DNA of 64,000 nt from Algoriphagus aquimarinus (GCF_900112005.1 NZ_FOKK01000001.1:1-64000); one strand, 5' to 3'. Shown: positions 50,481 through 60,446, numbered from the stretch's first letter. Program-made: numbers and translations. Notes: a model not told the origin generated them from the sequence alone.

Positions 50481-50507
50481 ATAAAAAAGTCAGGAAACCC
50501 TGACTTT
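50481..50507 (-). terminator. Intrinsic terminator after pyrF
   Basis: Minus strand AAAGTCAGG / CCTGACTTT stem, 4-base loop and T run (A run at 50483-50488 on the plus strand), 28 bases after the stop codon. Confidence 0.88.
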
Positions 50508-50534
50508 CAAAATATTACCTGATAAAAATTCAGA

Positions 50535-51350
50535 TTAAAGGTACTGCTCAAGCAAACTTGTCATCTCCACCTGCAATTTCTTCGCTTCGCTGCGGGCTAC
50601 CTTAGCAAAATCCCTTTCAGAAGAAGCGTAAATAATCCCACGGCTGGAATTGACCAAAAGCCCACAGCTGGAATTCATACCATATTTGGCTACTTCGGCT
50701 AAGCTTCCACCTTGTGCTCCAACTCCCGGTACGAGGAAGAAATTATCAGGAACTAGCTTTCTCACTTCACCGATCAATTCGCCACGCGTTGCACCTACCA
50801 CATACATTAGATTTTCAGGCGAACCCCATTCCTGGCTTTTCTCCAAAACAGACTGATAGAGGGGTTTACCATTTTCATCCTTGATCAATTGAAAATCCAT
50901 CGAGCCGGCATTTGAAGTTAAGGCAAGGAGTATCACCCATTTGTTCTCAAATTCTAAAAAAGGTGTCACACTATCTGCTCCCATGTACGGAGCGACGGTC
51001 ACAGAATCAAAGTTCATTTGCTCAAAAAATGCCTTTGCGTAAAGTTTGGATGTGTTTCCTATATCTCCGCGTTTTGCGTCAGCGATGGTGAATATATCTT
51101 TTGGGATAAATTCCAGAACTTTTTGAAGTGTCTCCCAACCTTTTGGACCCAAAGCCTCGAAGAAAGCGATATTTGGTTTGTAGGCTACTGCATAATCCGC
51201 TGTTTCCTCGATAATCTCCTTGCAAAAGCTGTAGATCGGATCTGCTTCACTTTTCAGATGAGTCGGGATTTTAGCGAGATCAGCATCGAGGCCAACACAT
51301 AGAAAAGATGATTTTTGCTGGATTTGGGAGAAAAGTTCTGCTCGGGTCAT
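50535..51350 (-). CDS. pyrF: Orotidine 5'-phosphate decarboxylase (class 2)
   Basis: 271-residue class 2 (long) OMP decarboxylase, last step of UMP synthesis. The catalytic DxKxxD motif is [21 protein letters not shown] in part ([10 protein letters not shown] near residue 96), with the N-terminal [10 protein letters not shown] and a C-terminal [14 protein letters not shown] phosphate loop near 200. Alone in its unit with a terminator downstream. It belongs to the same superfamily as the HUMPS gene at 5220 but is clearly the pyrimidine enzyme. Confidence 0.95.
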   Translation of the reverse strand: MTRAELFSQIQQKSSFLCVGLDADLAKIPTHLKSEADPIYSFCKEIIEETADYAVAYKPNIAFFEALGPKGWETLQKVLEFIPKDIFTIADAKRGDIGNTSKLYAKAFFEQMNFDSVTVAPYMGADSVTPFLEFENKWVILLALTSNAGSMDFQLIKDENGKPLYQSVLEKSQEWGSPENLMYVVGATRGELIGEVRKLVPDNFFLVPGVGAQGGSLAEVAKYGMNSSCGLLVNSSRGIIYASSERDFAKVARSEAKKLQVEMTSLLEQYL

Positions 51351-51574
51351 GGATTGTAGGATTTTGACAAAGGTAGGAAAAATGAGTTTTTATAAGGTAT
51401 TCATACCTAAGTCTTCTTCCGTGCACTTTTAAAGTAGCATTTTAAATTTGCAAGGATGAGTATTTATTATTTTATTGATTTACAGCGAATTATAATTTTT
51501 AAGTCAAAATAAATTTTAAATTCAATTTTGGTTGAATCTTACTATTTATATGAGTTGACCAACTTCTTAGACAT

Positions 51575-51600
51575 AAAAAAAGCTCCCAAGTTGGGAGCTT
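51575..51600 (-). terminator. Intrinsic terminator after the RluB-like gene
   Basis: AAGCTCCC / GGGAGCTT stem with a 5-base loop; the plus-strand A run at 51575-51581 gives a T run on the minus strand. It lies 8 bases after the stop codon. Confidence 0.88.
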
Positions 51601-51607
51601 TTAATTC

Positions 51608-52951
51608 TTATATAAAGAACTTCAATCGAATCACTTCTTGCTCAGAAAGGAATCGGTAGTGTCCGCGTTTCAAATCTTTTTTATCTAATTTGGCATAGAC
51701 CACACGATCCAAGGCAGTAACATCGTATCCCAAGTGTGCAAATATTCTTCTTACGATACGGTTTCTTCCAATATGAATTTCCAGACCAAGAATAGATCGA
51801 TCGAGAGACAATACCTGCAAATCATCCACGTCAGCTTTTCCATCTTCCAAGGTCAAACCTTCGATGATAGCTTCCTCGTCCTTCTTGGTTAGTGGTTTAT
51901 CCAACGTCACCTGATATATCTTTTTAATCTCATTCGAGGGATGAGAAAGCTTCGCTGCTAATTCTCCATCATTCGTGAATAACAGAAGTCCAGTGGTATT
52001 TCTATCCAATCTACCGACAGGGAATATTCGCTCTTCACAGGCATTTCCTACCAGATTCATCACAGTTTTGCGATCCATAGGATCATCAGTAGTGGTGATG
52101 AAGTCCTTTGGTTTGTTCAAAAGCACATACACAGGCTTCTCTGGATTTATTTTACGTCCTTGATAGACTACTCTATCCGTACGCTTCACTTGCTTGCCCA
52201 TCTCAGTGCATACAAGTCCATTTACTGTCACCAAACCTTGAGAAATCAATGAATCAGCTTCTCTTCGGCTGCATATACCTGAGTTGGCAATGTATTTATT
52301 CAGACGCAGAAGTGTCTCGTCGTTTGTAAGTTTTGCTTTCTTCTGAGGAAGCGAATCAAAATTATAATCAGGTCTTTCTACATTGGTATCCTGATCTACA
52401 AAGCGGCTCTTTCCGAATCCTTTACGATCAGGCTTATCTGACTTGTAGGTAGGCTTGCCTTCGGCAAAAACTGGTTTTTGATCTCTGCCACGACCTTTGT
52501 ATATCAATCCGCCTGGCTTTTCAGATGATGCTGGCTTGCCAGATTTAGCATCTCTGTTATAAGGCTTTGGAGCATCTGAATCATCTTTTTTGGCAAAAAA
52601 TTGCTTTTTCGAAGTGCTAGGTTTTTGAGAATCCTCAAAAGTAGATCCTTGCTCTTTTTTAGGACCGAAATTGGGCTTGGAGGCAAACTTGGATTTAGAA
52701 CCAAATTTCTTTTCTCCTAACGTTTTGAAGCCGTCTTTTTTCTGTCTCGGTTTTTTGTTGAAGTCGGAGAAATCATCTTCACTTTTGCTAAAAGGCTTTT
52801 TCCCTGCGCCTGACTTCGAAAATCCTGAATCTTTGGATTTATTAAATCCTTCTGATTTTCCTTTGTAACCACCTCTTTGTCCTGAATTGGAAGAGTTGGA
52901 ATCTTTTTTACCTTCGCCGAAAAACGGCTTTTTTGAATTATTATCTTTCAT
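51608..52951 (-). CDS. RluB-like pseudouridine synthase with long basic N-terminal extension
   Basis: 447 residues. Residues 1-200 are low complexity, rich in Lys, Ser, Gly, Phe and Asp (KKPFGEGKKDSNSSN and similar), probably disordered and RNA-binding. Then an S4 domain (LNKYIANSGICSRREADSLI in part) and a RsuA/RluB/RluE synthase domain: VYVLLNKPKDFITTTDDP, FPVGRLDRNTTGLLLFTNDG (catalytic Asp), QVTLDKPL, IGRNRIVRRIFAHLGYDV. RluB-type enzymes modify 23S rRNA; the precise target is inferred. Such extensions are frequent in Bacteroidota homologues. Confidence 0.88.
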   Translation of the reverse strand: MKDNNSKKPFFGEGKKDSNSSNSGQRGGYKGKSEGFNKSKDSGFSKSGAGKKPFSKSEDDFSDFNKKPRQKKDGFKTLGEKKFGSKSKFASKPNFGPKKEQGSTFEDSQKPSTSKKQFFAKKDDSDAPKPYNRDAKSGKPASSEKPGGLIYKGRGRDQKPVFAEGKPTYKSDKPDRKGFGKSRFVDQDTNVERPDYNFDSLPQKKAKLTNDETLLRLNKYIANSGICSRREADSLISQGLVTVNGLVCTEMGKQVKRTDRVVYQGRKINPEKPVYVLLNKPKDFITTTDDPMDRKTVMNLVGNACEERIFPVGRLDRNTTGLLLFTNDGELAAKLSHPSNEIKKIYQVTLDKPLTKKDEEAIIEGLTLEDGKADVDDLQVLSLDRSILGLEIHIGRNRIVRRIFAHLGYDVTALDRVVYAKLDKKDLKRGHYRFLSEQEVIRLKFFI

Positions 52952-53082
52952 AGAATTGCAGCATCCCTGCTGGATTGATTGTAAATTATTAAGCGATTGA
53001 AAACCAATCCCTTAATCGGGCTGCAAAGATACGTCCTATCTAGATATTTCTAATCATCAACTTCAAAATTTTTCCTGAAGCA

Positions 53083-53901
53083 CTATTTCTGGTTTTTGTA
53101 AAAATATTCAGTTGCCTTTCTAACAGAGCCTTCACTGATTAGCAATCCTTTGGCTGTTTCTTCATCCAGTCCCGTTGCTTCCCTGATCATCTTGGTACCA
53201 CGATCCACCAATTTCGCATTGGAAAGCTGCATATCTACCATTTTATTGCCCTTCACTTTACCCAGTTTGATCATAACCGAAGTGGAGATCATATTGAGAA
53301 TTAGCTTCTGAGCTGTACCAGCCTTCATTCTTGTACTTCCTGTGATAAATTCCGGGCCTACCACTGCCTCAATAGGATGATCAACTTCCATGGAAAGCGG
53401 CGATGCAGGATTGCATGTAATACTTCCTGTCAAAAGCCCTGATGAGCGAGCTGACTTTACGCCGCCGATCACATAAGGTGTAGTACCAGAAGCTGCGATT
53501 CCTATTACGGTATCTTCAGTATTGAATCCATATTCTAAAATATCTTTCCAAGCTTGATCTGGATTGTCCTCGGCATTCTCTACTGCTTTTCTGATCGCTT
53601 TGTCGCCACCGGCAATTAATCCTAATACAACATCAAAAGGAACGCCATAAGTAGGAGGGCACTCAGATGCATCTAACACTCCTAGTCGCCCGCTTGTACC
53701 TGCACCTATATAAATCAATCTGCCTCCTTTTTCCATCCGTGGAACTATCTTTTCCACTAAAGCGCTTATTTCCGGAATCACTTTCTCTACTGCCAGTGGG
53801 ACTTTCTTGTCCTCTGTATTGATATTATGCAGCAAATCCAACAAATCCATTTGCTCTAAATTGTCATAATGAGAGGTGCTTTCAGTTACTTTCATATTCA
53901 T
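53083..53901 (-). CDS. murQ: N-acetylmuramic acid 6-phosphate etherase
   Basis: 272-residue MurQ, which splits MurNAc 6-phosphate into GlcNAc 6-phosphate and D-lactate in peptidoglycan recycling. SIS-domain signature: LIYIGAGTSGRLGVLDASECPPTYG in part, AENAEDNP-like VENAEDNPDQAWKDI, GIAASGTTPYVIGG, EFITGSTRMKAGTAQKLILN in part, and LVDRGTKMI. The start codon overlaps the stop of the kinase gene upstream (ATGA), showing translational coupling. Confidence 0.96.
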   Translation of the reverse strand: MNMKVTESTSHYDNLEQMDLLDLLHNINTEDKKVPLAVEKVIPEISALVEKIVPRMEKGGRLIYIGAGTSGRLGVLDASECPPTYGVPFDVVLGLIAGGDKAIRKAVENAEDNPDQAWKDILEYGFNTEDTVIGIAASGTTPYVIGGVKSARSSGLLTGSITCNPASPLSMEVDHPIEAVVGPEFITGSTRMKAGTAQKLILNMISTSVMIKLGKVKGNKMVDMQLSNAKLVDRGTKMIREATGLDEETAKGLLISEGSVRKATEYFYKNQK

Positions 53902-54740
53902 AAGGCTTCTAGGTGGTAAAGTGTCAAACCTGCAATAGGGCTTTCTATTATTAAATTCACATTGATCTGCACGTCTGAGGCAGCTTTGCGAAGAATATCA
54001 GAATTGTAAAAAGCAATTGATCCTACAAAATTCACAGGCTTTTCCTTGTAATCTTTGTACTTCATCACATGCTGCTTGAAAAACTCCTGAAAGGAATTGT
54101 AATAGAGCATGTAGCAGTATGGATTGGACTTGTGCTCAGTAATGAATCTACAAAAACTTGCCATGTATCGATTCGGAAATGGCTTTTGATAAACATTTTC
54201 CTGAATCGTTATGGTAGAAAGATTAAAGCTGTCAATTAAGTCTTGCTTGATCTGGGCTGGCATTTCGTCATTGATAAAATCTTTCAACAACTTCCTTCCA
54301 ATGTAGCCTCCTCCTCCTTCATCACCAAAAATATATCCTGGAGCAGGTCGTCTGTCTACGATTTCCTTTCCATCGTAATCACAGCTATTCGATCCAGTTC
54401 CCAAAATACAGGCAATTCCAGCCTGATGACCACAGGTCGATTTGGCAGCAGCAGCTAGGTCATGATCTATTGTTATTATTGCCTTTGGAAAAACAGTTTT
54501 CAATGCTGAAGAAACCTCGCTTTTCCGATCTGGACTAGAGCAGCCGGCACCATAGAAATATATCTCTTCTATTTCGCTTTCTAGATTTATCAGGAAATCA
54601 TCCTGCATCTGAATAGCCATTTCTTCAGAGTTTTGATAATAAGGATTAAACCCCATCCCTCGATGCTGACTAATTCTTCGATCGGAATGAATTACTCTCC
54701 AGTCCGTCTTACTTGAACCACTATCTGCGATTAAAATCAT
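53898..54740 (-). CDS. N-acetylglucosamine kinase-like BadF/BadG family ATPase
   Basis: 280-residue ASKHA kinase of the BadF/BadG/NAGK group. The ATP-binding loop is LIADSGSSKTDWRVI at the start, CILGTGSNSCDYDG near 115, and GYIFGDEGGGGYIGRKLLKD near 135. Coupling to murQ implies that it phosphorylates MurNAc or GlcNAc released from recycled cell wall (MurK-like role). No PTS transporter is nearby, which supports kinase-based phosphorylation. The sugar preference is inferred from context. Confidence 0.87.
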   Translation of the reverse strand: MILIADSGSSKTDWRVIHSDRRISQHRGMGFNPYYQNSEEMAIQMQDDFLINLESEIEEIYFYGAGCSSPDRKSEVSSALKTVFPKAIITIDHDLAAAAKSTCGHQAGIACILGTGSNSCDYDGKEIVDRRPAPGYIFGDEGGGGYIGRKLLKDFINDEMPAQIKQDLIDSFNLSTITIQENVYQKPFPNRYMASFCRFITEHKSNPYCYMLYYNSFQEFFKQHVMKYKDYKEKPVNFVGSIAFYNSDILRKAASDVQINVNLIIESPIAGLTLYHLEAL

Positions 54741-54968
54741 CTATGCTAATTGCCCAATGGCTTGAAATTTTTCAAATACTTTTTCGGTATGGGGAGCATC
54801 AGGAAGCTCCTCTGTGAGATCCTGACCTGCCCAATGTTCGTAATGCATGCCCTTTTTCCAAAGTCTAGAACTACTTACATCATAAATCACGCCTTGGTAG
54901 GCTACCCATATTTCCGGTTTGTCCTGACCATTCCGCAAGGCTAACTGCTGCTTAGTATATATTTTCAT
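54741..54968 (-). CDS. Small cytochrome b5-like heme-binding domain protein
   Basis: 75 residues, a single short cytochrome b5-like domain: YTKQQLALRNGQDKPEIWVAYQG in part, VIYDVSSSRLWKKGMHYEH, WAGQDLTEELPDAPHTEKVF. The two histidines (GMHYEH and APH) are the probable heme or steroid ligands of this family. No membrane anchor. Its stop codon abuts the kinase start (54741/54740), so it is in the same transcript as the peptidoglycan recycling genes, an unexpected partner. Function unknown. Confidence 0.8.
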   Translation of the reverse strand: MKIYTKQQLALRNGQDKPEIWVAYQGVIYDVSSSRLWKKGMHYEHWAGQDLTEELPDAPHTEKVFEKFQAIGQLA

Positions 54969-55059
54969 ATGGTCATTATTTGATTTTTAAAGGCCATATG
55001 GAATCTCGCATGACGGATATGCACCTTACTAAGTGAGGCTTGAAACATGCTCGATTTCA

Positions 55060-56211
55060 TTAAAGCAACTTGATCTGAGCATTGATCCAACGCTCTGGTA
55101 TCTCACCTTTCTGAGCCATCTGATAGTCAGCATAGCTGCAAGGAACGGTACTCACGCGGTCAAATTTCTCAGTTTCATTATGAGGAATTTCCATCCACCA
55201 TTTGCCACTTCTCTTGCTTTTATAGAACACCAAGGTATTTGGTTTGGCGTCCAATGACACAGTGTATTTAGTATAATCGCTGCTTTTGAAAGAAAGGCTG
55301 TCCTTACGAGAATAAAATCCTTCCAAGAAATACCAAATCATTACAGACACCACCTTCGCAGTCTTATTTGCCGCATCGTCATAATATGGTTCGTAACCAT
55401 ATATTCCTATAGAACTCAATTTCTCATTGGTTCCAGCAAACCAGCAAATCTGACAAGCTTCTTCGGCGGTCAAACCGAAAGGTTCGGCATTTACTGCCCC
55501 CGGAGCATCCGCAGACTGTATCGCGCATAAGTCAAAGCTCAACAAATCCGCATTTCGGATCAAAGGCTCTACTTCTTTGAACTCATTTCTCAATTCTCCC
55601 AAGCGTACATGCTCGAAGTAAAGTTTTTCTACCACATTGATCAAAGACGGATCCACTAAGAAGCTTTGGTAAGCTAAATGTGCAGAAGAAAAGAGAAAAT
55701 TAGGCTGATGAAGGATGATTTCCTGTGTATGCTGATCAGCAAGAGGCCCGTCTTCTTCCATATCCAATTTGGCATCCACGGTCAAAAGACTAACCAGCTT
55801 TTTCATTTTCTGGTAGGACAAATACTGTCCATAATCCAGATCATGCGATCCTCCAAAATAGATAGGCAAAATCTGATTCTTCATCAGGTAGTCTCCTACT
55901 TCCTGGATTCTTTGGTAGGTATCACTTAGCTTTTCTCCAGAAATCAAATCTCCCAAATCAGCAACTCGATAAGCACCAAAGCCTTTTTTCAATTCATAGA
56001 GCTTCTCACGAATCTCACTACTTCCTCGATCTGCACTTTCGACTCTAGCCAAACCTCGATTTTCTTTGATCCCAACTAAAGCAATTTGTACTCCTTTGAG
56101 ATCTGGGAACTCCTCTCCGAAAAAGTGTATTTGCTTGAAGAATGAATTGTCTGGGTATTTTTTCTGCCAAAGGTATTCGGCTACGGGATCAAAATAGGAT
56201 TGGATATTCAT
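55060..56211 (-). CDS. Arginase/formimidoylglutamase-family protein with altered metal site
   Basis: 383-residue ureohydrolase-fold protein. GGSHDLDYG matches the first manganese motif, but the DAHxD motif reads VDAKLDMEE (His replaced by Lys) and the SxDxD motif reads LSFDLCAIQSADAPG (second Asp replaced by Cys). Both Mn sites would be weakened, so arginase or formimidoylglutamase activity is doubtful even though homologues are often named so. APGAVNAEPFGL is another family mark. N-terminal FDPVAEYLW is typical of Bacteroidota versions. It precedes no histidine-utilisation genes. Confidence 0.78.
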   Translation of the reverse strand: MNIQSYFDPVAEYLWQKKYPDNSFFKQIHFFGEEFPDLKGVQIALVGIKENRGLARVESADRGSSEIREKLYELKKGFGAYRVADLGDLISGEKLSDTYQRIQEVGDYLMKNQILPIYFGGSHDLDYGQYLSYQKMKKLVSLLTVDAKLDMEEDGPLADQHTQEIILHQPNFLFSSAHLAYQSFLVDPSLINVVEKLYFEHVRLGELRNEFKEVEPLIRNADLLSFDLCAIQSADAPGAVNAEPFGLTAEEACQICWFAGTNEKLSSIGIYGYEPYYDDAANKTAKVVSVMIWYFLEGFYSRKDSLSFKSSDYTKYTVSLDAKPNTLVFYKSKRSGKWWMEIPHNETEKFDRVSTVPCSYADYQMAQKGEIPERWINAQIKLL

Positions 56212-56256
56212 AAAGGGCGATAGTCTAAAGTAAAAATAATCAAAAAAGGCTCTTAA

Positions 56257-56283
56257 ATAAAAAATCCCGCCTAAGCGGGATCT
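56257..56283 (-). terminator. Intrinsic terminator after nqrF
   Basis: ATCCCGC / GCGGGAT stem, CTAA loop, with A run on the plus strand giving a T run on the minus strand, 12 bases after the stop codon. Confidence 0.88.
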
Positions 56284-56294
56284 TTTGTTTCTTA

Positions 56295-57599
56295 TTACCC
56301 TCCGAAGTCATCAAATCGGATGTTTTCTTCAGGAATTCCTAGATCATCCAGCAACTTCAATACTGCTGAGTTCATCAAAGGAGGACCACATAGGTAATAT
56401 TCTACCTCATCTGGCTCAGGGTGATTTTTCAAGTAATTGTCATATAATACCTGGTGAATGAAACCAACGTATCCGTCACCTTCTTTATCTTCTTCTGATG
56501 TTTTGATCTTCCAATTGTCTTCTGGAAGTGGCTCCGAAAGACCAATGTTGAACTGGAAATTAGGGAAGTCTTTTTCGATATCTCTGAATTGAGGAACATA
56601 GAAAAGCTCCTTTTTAGATCTACCTCCGTACCAGTAAGATACTTTTCTACCAGTCTTCTCCGTATGGAAAAGGTGGAAAATCTGTGCTCTCAATGGAGCC
56701 ATACCTGCACCACCACCGATGTAAACCATCTCACGCTGTGTAGGATTAATATGGAATTCACCGTAAGGACCAGAAATCGTAACCTTGTCACCAGGAACTC
56801 TAGAGAATACATACGAAGAACAAACACCAGGATTCACATCCATCCATTTGTTATTAGCTCTATCCCAAGGTGGCGTAGCGATACGAATAGTTAGCATCAC
56901 GATGTTACCTTCTGCTGGGTGATTCGCCATGGAGTAAGCTCTGAATAGCTCCTCATCATTTTTCATCGTCAAGTCCCAAAGACCGAACTTATCCCAATCA
57001 CTTTGATATACATCAGCTGGGTGACCTAGATCAGGGTGAGGAGTGATATCCATTCCTTTGAAGTTCACCGTCACTATTGGCACATCGATTTGGATGTATC
57101 CACCAGCTTCGAAATCAAGAGTTTCACCTTCAGGAAGTTTCACTTTGAATTCTTTGATGAAAGTAGAAACGTTGTAGTTAGAGATAACCTCACATTCCCA
57201 CTTCTTGATACCAAAGATCTCTTCAGGAACTCTGATCTTCATATCATTTTTCACTTTCACCTGACATGCTAGACGGACGTTACCTTGCTGCTCTGCTCTG
57301 CTCAAGTGGCCTACTTCAGTTGGAAGAACTTCTCCTCCACCTTCTTCGACCACGCATTTACACATTGCGCAAGTTCCGCCACCACCGCAAGCGGATGGAA
57401 GGAAGATTTTTTGGCCTCCAAGTGTAGAAAGCAAGGTAGTCCCTGCTGCTGTTACAATCGGAGAGCTCTCGTCACCATTGATAATAATGCTGACATCACC
57501 TGAATTGACCAGTTTAGACTGGGCAAAAAGGAGAATAAATACCAGTAGCAGTATAATTATTGTAAAAGCTACGATGGATGTAATAATTACTGAACCCAT
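56295..57599 (-). CDS. nqrF: Na+-translocating NADH:quinone reductase subunit F
   Basis: 434-residue NqrF, the NADH-oxidising subunit. N-terminal membrane span ([17 protein letters not shown]), a 2Fe-2S domain ([14 protein letters not shown] and a later Cys in LACQVKVKN), then FAD and NADH domains ([36 protein letters not shown]). Electrons pass from NADH to the cluster and then to the rest of the Nqr complex. The other nqr subunits (A-E) are not next to it; a gene for the AccD carboxylase comes 132 bases before its start. Confidence 0.95.
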   Translation of the reverse strand: MGSVIITSIVAFTIIILLLVFILLFAQSKLVNSGDVSIIINGDESSPIVTAAGTTLLSTLGGQKIFLPSACGGGGTCAMCKCVVEEGGGEVLPTEVGHLSRAEQQGNVRLACQVKVKNDMKIRVPEEIFGIKKWECEVISNYNVSTFIKEFKVKLPEGETLDFEAGGYIQIDVPIVTVNFKGMDITPHPDLGHPADVYQSDWDKFGLWDLTMKNDEELFRAYSMANHPAEGNIVMLTIRIATPPWDRANNKWMDVNPGVCSSYVFSRVPGDKVTISGPYGEFHINPTQREMVYIGGGAGMAPLRAQIFHLFHTEKTGRKVSYWYGGRSKKELFYVPQFRDIEKDFPNFQFNIGLSEPLPEDNWKIKTSEEDKEGDGYVGFIHQVLYDNYLKNHPEPDEVEYYLCGPPLMNSAVLKLLDDLGIPEENIRFDDFGG

Positions 57600-57731
57600 G
57601 AAATTTCGGTTTAATTTTTCTTATGGATTGGCCCAATACGGGAGCACAAATATATTTATTAATCACTAAAAGAGACCAAATCGCAGTTCAAATTTGGCCC
57701 GAATAATCAAATCCTTCTAGTAGTATCTCGA

Positions 57732-58574
57732 TTAATTATTTAAAAGGTTTAGTAAGGTGGTCAATCGGCCTTTCAATTGACGACGATCTACAATGAAATC
57801 CAAGAATCCATGTTCAAGTACAAACTCAGAACTTTGGAAGCCTTTAGGCAAATCCTTACCGATAGTCTCACGAATTACTCTAGGGCCTGCGAAACCAATC
57901 AAAGCTTCAGGCTCTGCTATATTGAAATCACCTAGCATTGCGTAAGAAGCCGTTACTCCACCAGTAGTTGGGTCTGTAAGCATAGAAATGTAAGGAACTC
58001 CTGCTTGATCTAACAACGCAAGCTTGGCAGATGTTTTAGCCATTTGCATCAAAGAAAATCCAGCTTCCATCATTCGGGCACCACCGGACTTTGAAATCAT
58101 CAAGAATGGAATTTTATTTTTCAGAGAATGGTCTATAGCTCTGGCGATTTTTTCACCCACTACAGATCCCATAGATCCGCCGATAAAATTAAAGTCCATA
58201 CAGGAAACTACAATGTCCAACCCATTCATTTTCCCCACAGCAGATCGTACAGCGTCTTTCAACTCTGTTTTCTTGATCGTAGCTTCAATGCGGGAAACGT
58301 AAGGTTTGGTATCCGTAAATTTCAAAGGATCTCCCGAGGTCATATTGGCATCAAGTTCCTTGAATTTGTTGTTGTCAAAAAGAATTTCGAAATATTCCTT
58401 CGAACCAATTTTCACATGAAAATCATCATCAGGACATACATAAGCGTTATTCTTGAGCTCTCTAGTATGGATGATATTTCCATTTGGGGTCTTAAACCAA
58501 AGGCCATCAGGTGCATCTTTCTTTTCAGCGGTAGACGTTTTGATGCCTTTGTCAGTTCTTTTAAACCAAGCCAT
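57732..58574 (-). CDS. accD: Acetyl-CoA carboxylase carboxyltransferase subunit beta, lacking the zinc finger
   Basis: 280-residue AccD, half of the carboxyltransferase making malonyl-CoA for fatty acid synthesis. The carboxyltransferase domain is complete: [21 protein letters not shown] in part, [46 protein letters not shown]. The N-terminal zinc ribbon of typical AccD (two CxxC pairs) is degenerate: [23 protein letters not shown] in part keeps only one Cys. Zinc binding is therefore unlikely. accA is not adjacent. Confidence 0.93.
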   Translation of the reverse strand: MAWFKRTDKGIKTSTAEKKDAPDGLWFKTPNGNIIHTRELKNNAYVCPDDDFHVKIGSKEYFEILFDNNKFKELDANMTSGDPLKFTDTKPYVSRIEATIKKTELKDAVRSAVGKMNGLDIVVSCMDFNFIGGSMGSVVGEKIARAIDHSLKNKIPFLMISKSGGARMMEAGFSLMQMAKTSAKLALLDQAGVPYISMLTDPTTGGVTASYAMLGDFNIAEPEALIGFAGPRVIRETIGKDLPKGFQSSEFVLEHGFLDFIVDRRQLKGRLTTLLNLLNN

Positions 58575-58734
58575 ATTGAGTTTTTAGGTTGTTTTTGACG
58601 AGTCAAAGGTTACAAATTTAGTCGTAAAATCCGTTAAATAAAACCTCCTCGGAAATAGGTAGGGAATTCTATTTCATAAAGGAAAACGATACAATATGGA
58701 AAATCGCTTTCTCGGTGATTAATATTTACCTTAT

Positions 58735-58764
58735 TTTGAGATTGTACACTAAAGAGTAGGTTTT
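58735..58764 (+). promoter_or_regulatory. Candidate promoter of cstA
   Basis: TTTG (58735-58738), 18 bases, TAGGTTTT (58757-58764), one base off TAnnTTTG, 36 bases before the ATG at 58801. Confidence 0.45.
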
Positions 58765-58800
58765 TCATTGACAAATCTTCTCATACCCAAATAACTACGC

Positions 58801-60435
58801 ATGAACCTAGCAGTTCTACTTCTCTTTTCAGCCATTATTTTATTTTTAGCCTATAAGATTTACGGCAAATATGTATACAAGAAATTTGGCCTAAACGATA
58901 AAAATCCGGCGCCATCACATACCCACAGAGATGGTGTGGACTATGAACCAAGTAAGCCTATTGTAGTCTTGGGGCATCATTTTGCTTCAATTGCAGGTGC
59001 AGGCCCAATAGTTGGACCTATCATAGCAGTGACTTTTGGATGGATCCCAGCAGTCATTTGGATCTTGGTAGGAGGAATATTCTTTGGAGCTGTACATGAC
59101 CTCGGAAGTATGGCTACTTCGCTCAAGACTGATGGAAAATCTATAGGCGTAATCATTCGAAATCAAATTGGAATGAAAGGAAAACAACTATTCATTATCT
59201 TCAGTTTCTCCACATTAATTCTTGTCATTGGTGTTTTTGCTGATATTATTGCCAAAACTTTCGTCACTAATCCTGGAGTAGCCTCAGCCTCCATTCTTTT
59301 TATTTTGCTAGCTGTAGTTTTCGGTATAGTGAATAAAATGGTTGGAGATAAGAAAACATCATTTGTCATCATCACTATAGTAGGTGTCCTTTTGATGTAC
59401 TTCTTTGTGTATCTGGGTATGAAAATACCTTTTGTATTGGATTACAAAGTTTGGGTTTTGGCACTACTAGCCTATGCATTTATAGCATCTGTTACTCCGG
59501 TGGGGATGTTGCTTCAGCCGCGAGATTACCTCAATAGTTTTTTGCTTTACGGATTGATCATAGCTGCCGTTTTAGGTGTATTCATTGCCAACCCGGAAAT
59601 TCAGATGAGTAATGAAATTCACGTCTCGGATGAAAATCTCGGATACATTTTCCCAGTTCTATTTGTAACTATTGCCTGTGGAGCCATTAGCGGATTTCAC
59701 TCCCTAGTTGCTTCAGGGACTACTTCTAAGCAATTAGATAAGGAATCTGACGCCAAATTAGTTGGATTTGGAGGGATGCTAATTGAGTCATTTTTAGCTA
59801 TCATCTCTGTGGGAGCAGTGGTTATTTTATCCCGATCAGAATACATTGATCGACTGTCTGGAGAAGGTCCAGTTGCACTTTTCTCCACTGGCTTAGGGGG
59901 CATGATTGCTACTCTGGGCATTTCTGAAGAGTTTGCTGTAGGTTTTGTCGCACTGACAGTTTCAGCATTTGCACTCACCACTTTAGATACTTGCACCCGT
60001 TTAGCTCGATTTACTTTACAGGAATATTTCGAAGATGTGCCACAAGCTGCAGGTCAATACCTGGCAAAAAACAGATACGTTTCTACTGGGATTGTTGTGG
60101 TATTCTCTATTCTATTATTGCTTTCGGGAGAGTTTACAACGCTCTGGCCAATTTTTGGCTCTGCAAATCAACTGCTAGCTGCACTTGCTCTTTTAACTAT
60201 CGCTGTCTGGCTGATTAAGAAAAACATTAATGCGCTCTTCGTGACCATACCTATGTTTTTTATGTTCACCGTCACATTGGCATCGTTGGGGCTATTTGCC
60301 TGGAAAAACTTCCAAAACGAAGTTTATGTCCTCTCCATTATCGCAGCATTACTTTTTGTTTTAGCTATTTCCTTAATGGTTTTGGCTACAAAAAGTTTGA
60401 AAAAAGAAGTCAAAGAACCTGCTAAGGCTCTTTGA
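58801..60435 (+). CDS. cstA: Carbon starvation protein CstA family transporter
   Basis: 544-residue membrane protein of the CstA family, with about 14-16 spans; family members import pyruvate or peptides during starvation. Motifs are HFASIAGAGPIVGPI near residue 60, GGIFFGAVHDLGSMATSLKTDGKSIG in part, GFHSLVASGTTSKQLD near 300 and LDTCTRLARFTLQEYF near 395. It is shorter than E. coli CstA (about 700), which is normal for Bacteroidota. A hairpin (GTCAAAGA / TCTTTGAC, 60409-60436) overlaps the stop. Confidence 0.93.
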   Translation: MNLAVLLLFSAIILFLAYKIYGKYVYKKFGLNDKNPAPSHTHRDGVDYEPSKPIVVLGHHFASIAGAGPIVGPIIAVTFGWIPAVIWILVGGIFFGAVHDLGSMATSLKTDGKSIGVIIRNQIGMKGKQLFIIFSFSTLILVIGVFADIIAKTFVTNPGVASASILFILLAVVFGIVNKMVGDKKTSFVIITIVGVLLMYFFVYLGMKIPFVLDYKVWVLALLAYAFIASVTPVGMLLQPRDYLNSFLLYGLIIAAVLGVFIANPEIQMSNEIHVSDENLGYIFPVLFVTIACGAISGFHSLVASGTTSKQLDKESDAKLVGFGGMLIESFLAIISVGAVVILSRSEYIDRLSGEGPVALFSTGLGGMIATLGISEEFAVGFVALTVSAFALTTLDTCTRLARFTLQEYFEDVPQAAGQYLAKNRYVSTGIVVVFSILLLLSGEFTTLWPIFGSANQLLAALALLTIAVWLIKKNINALFVTIPMFFMFTVTLASLGLFAWKNFQNEVYVLSIIAALLFVLAISLMVLATKSLKKEVKEPAKAL

Positions 60436-60446
60436 CTTTCTGATGA

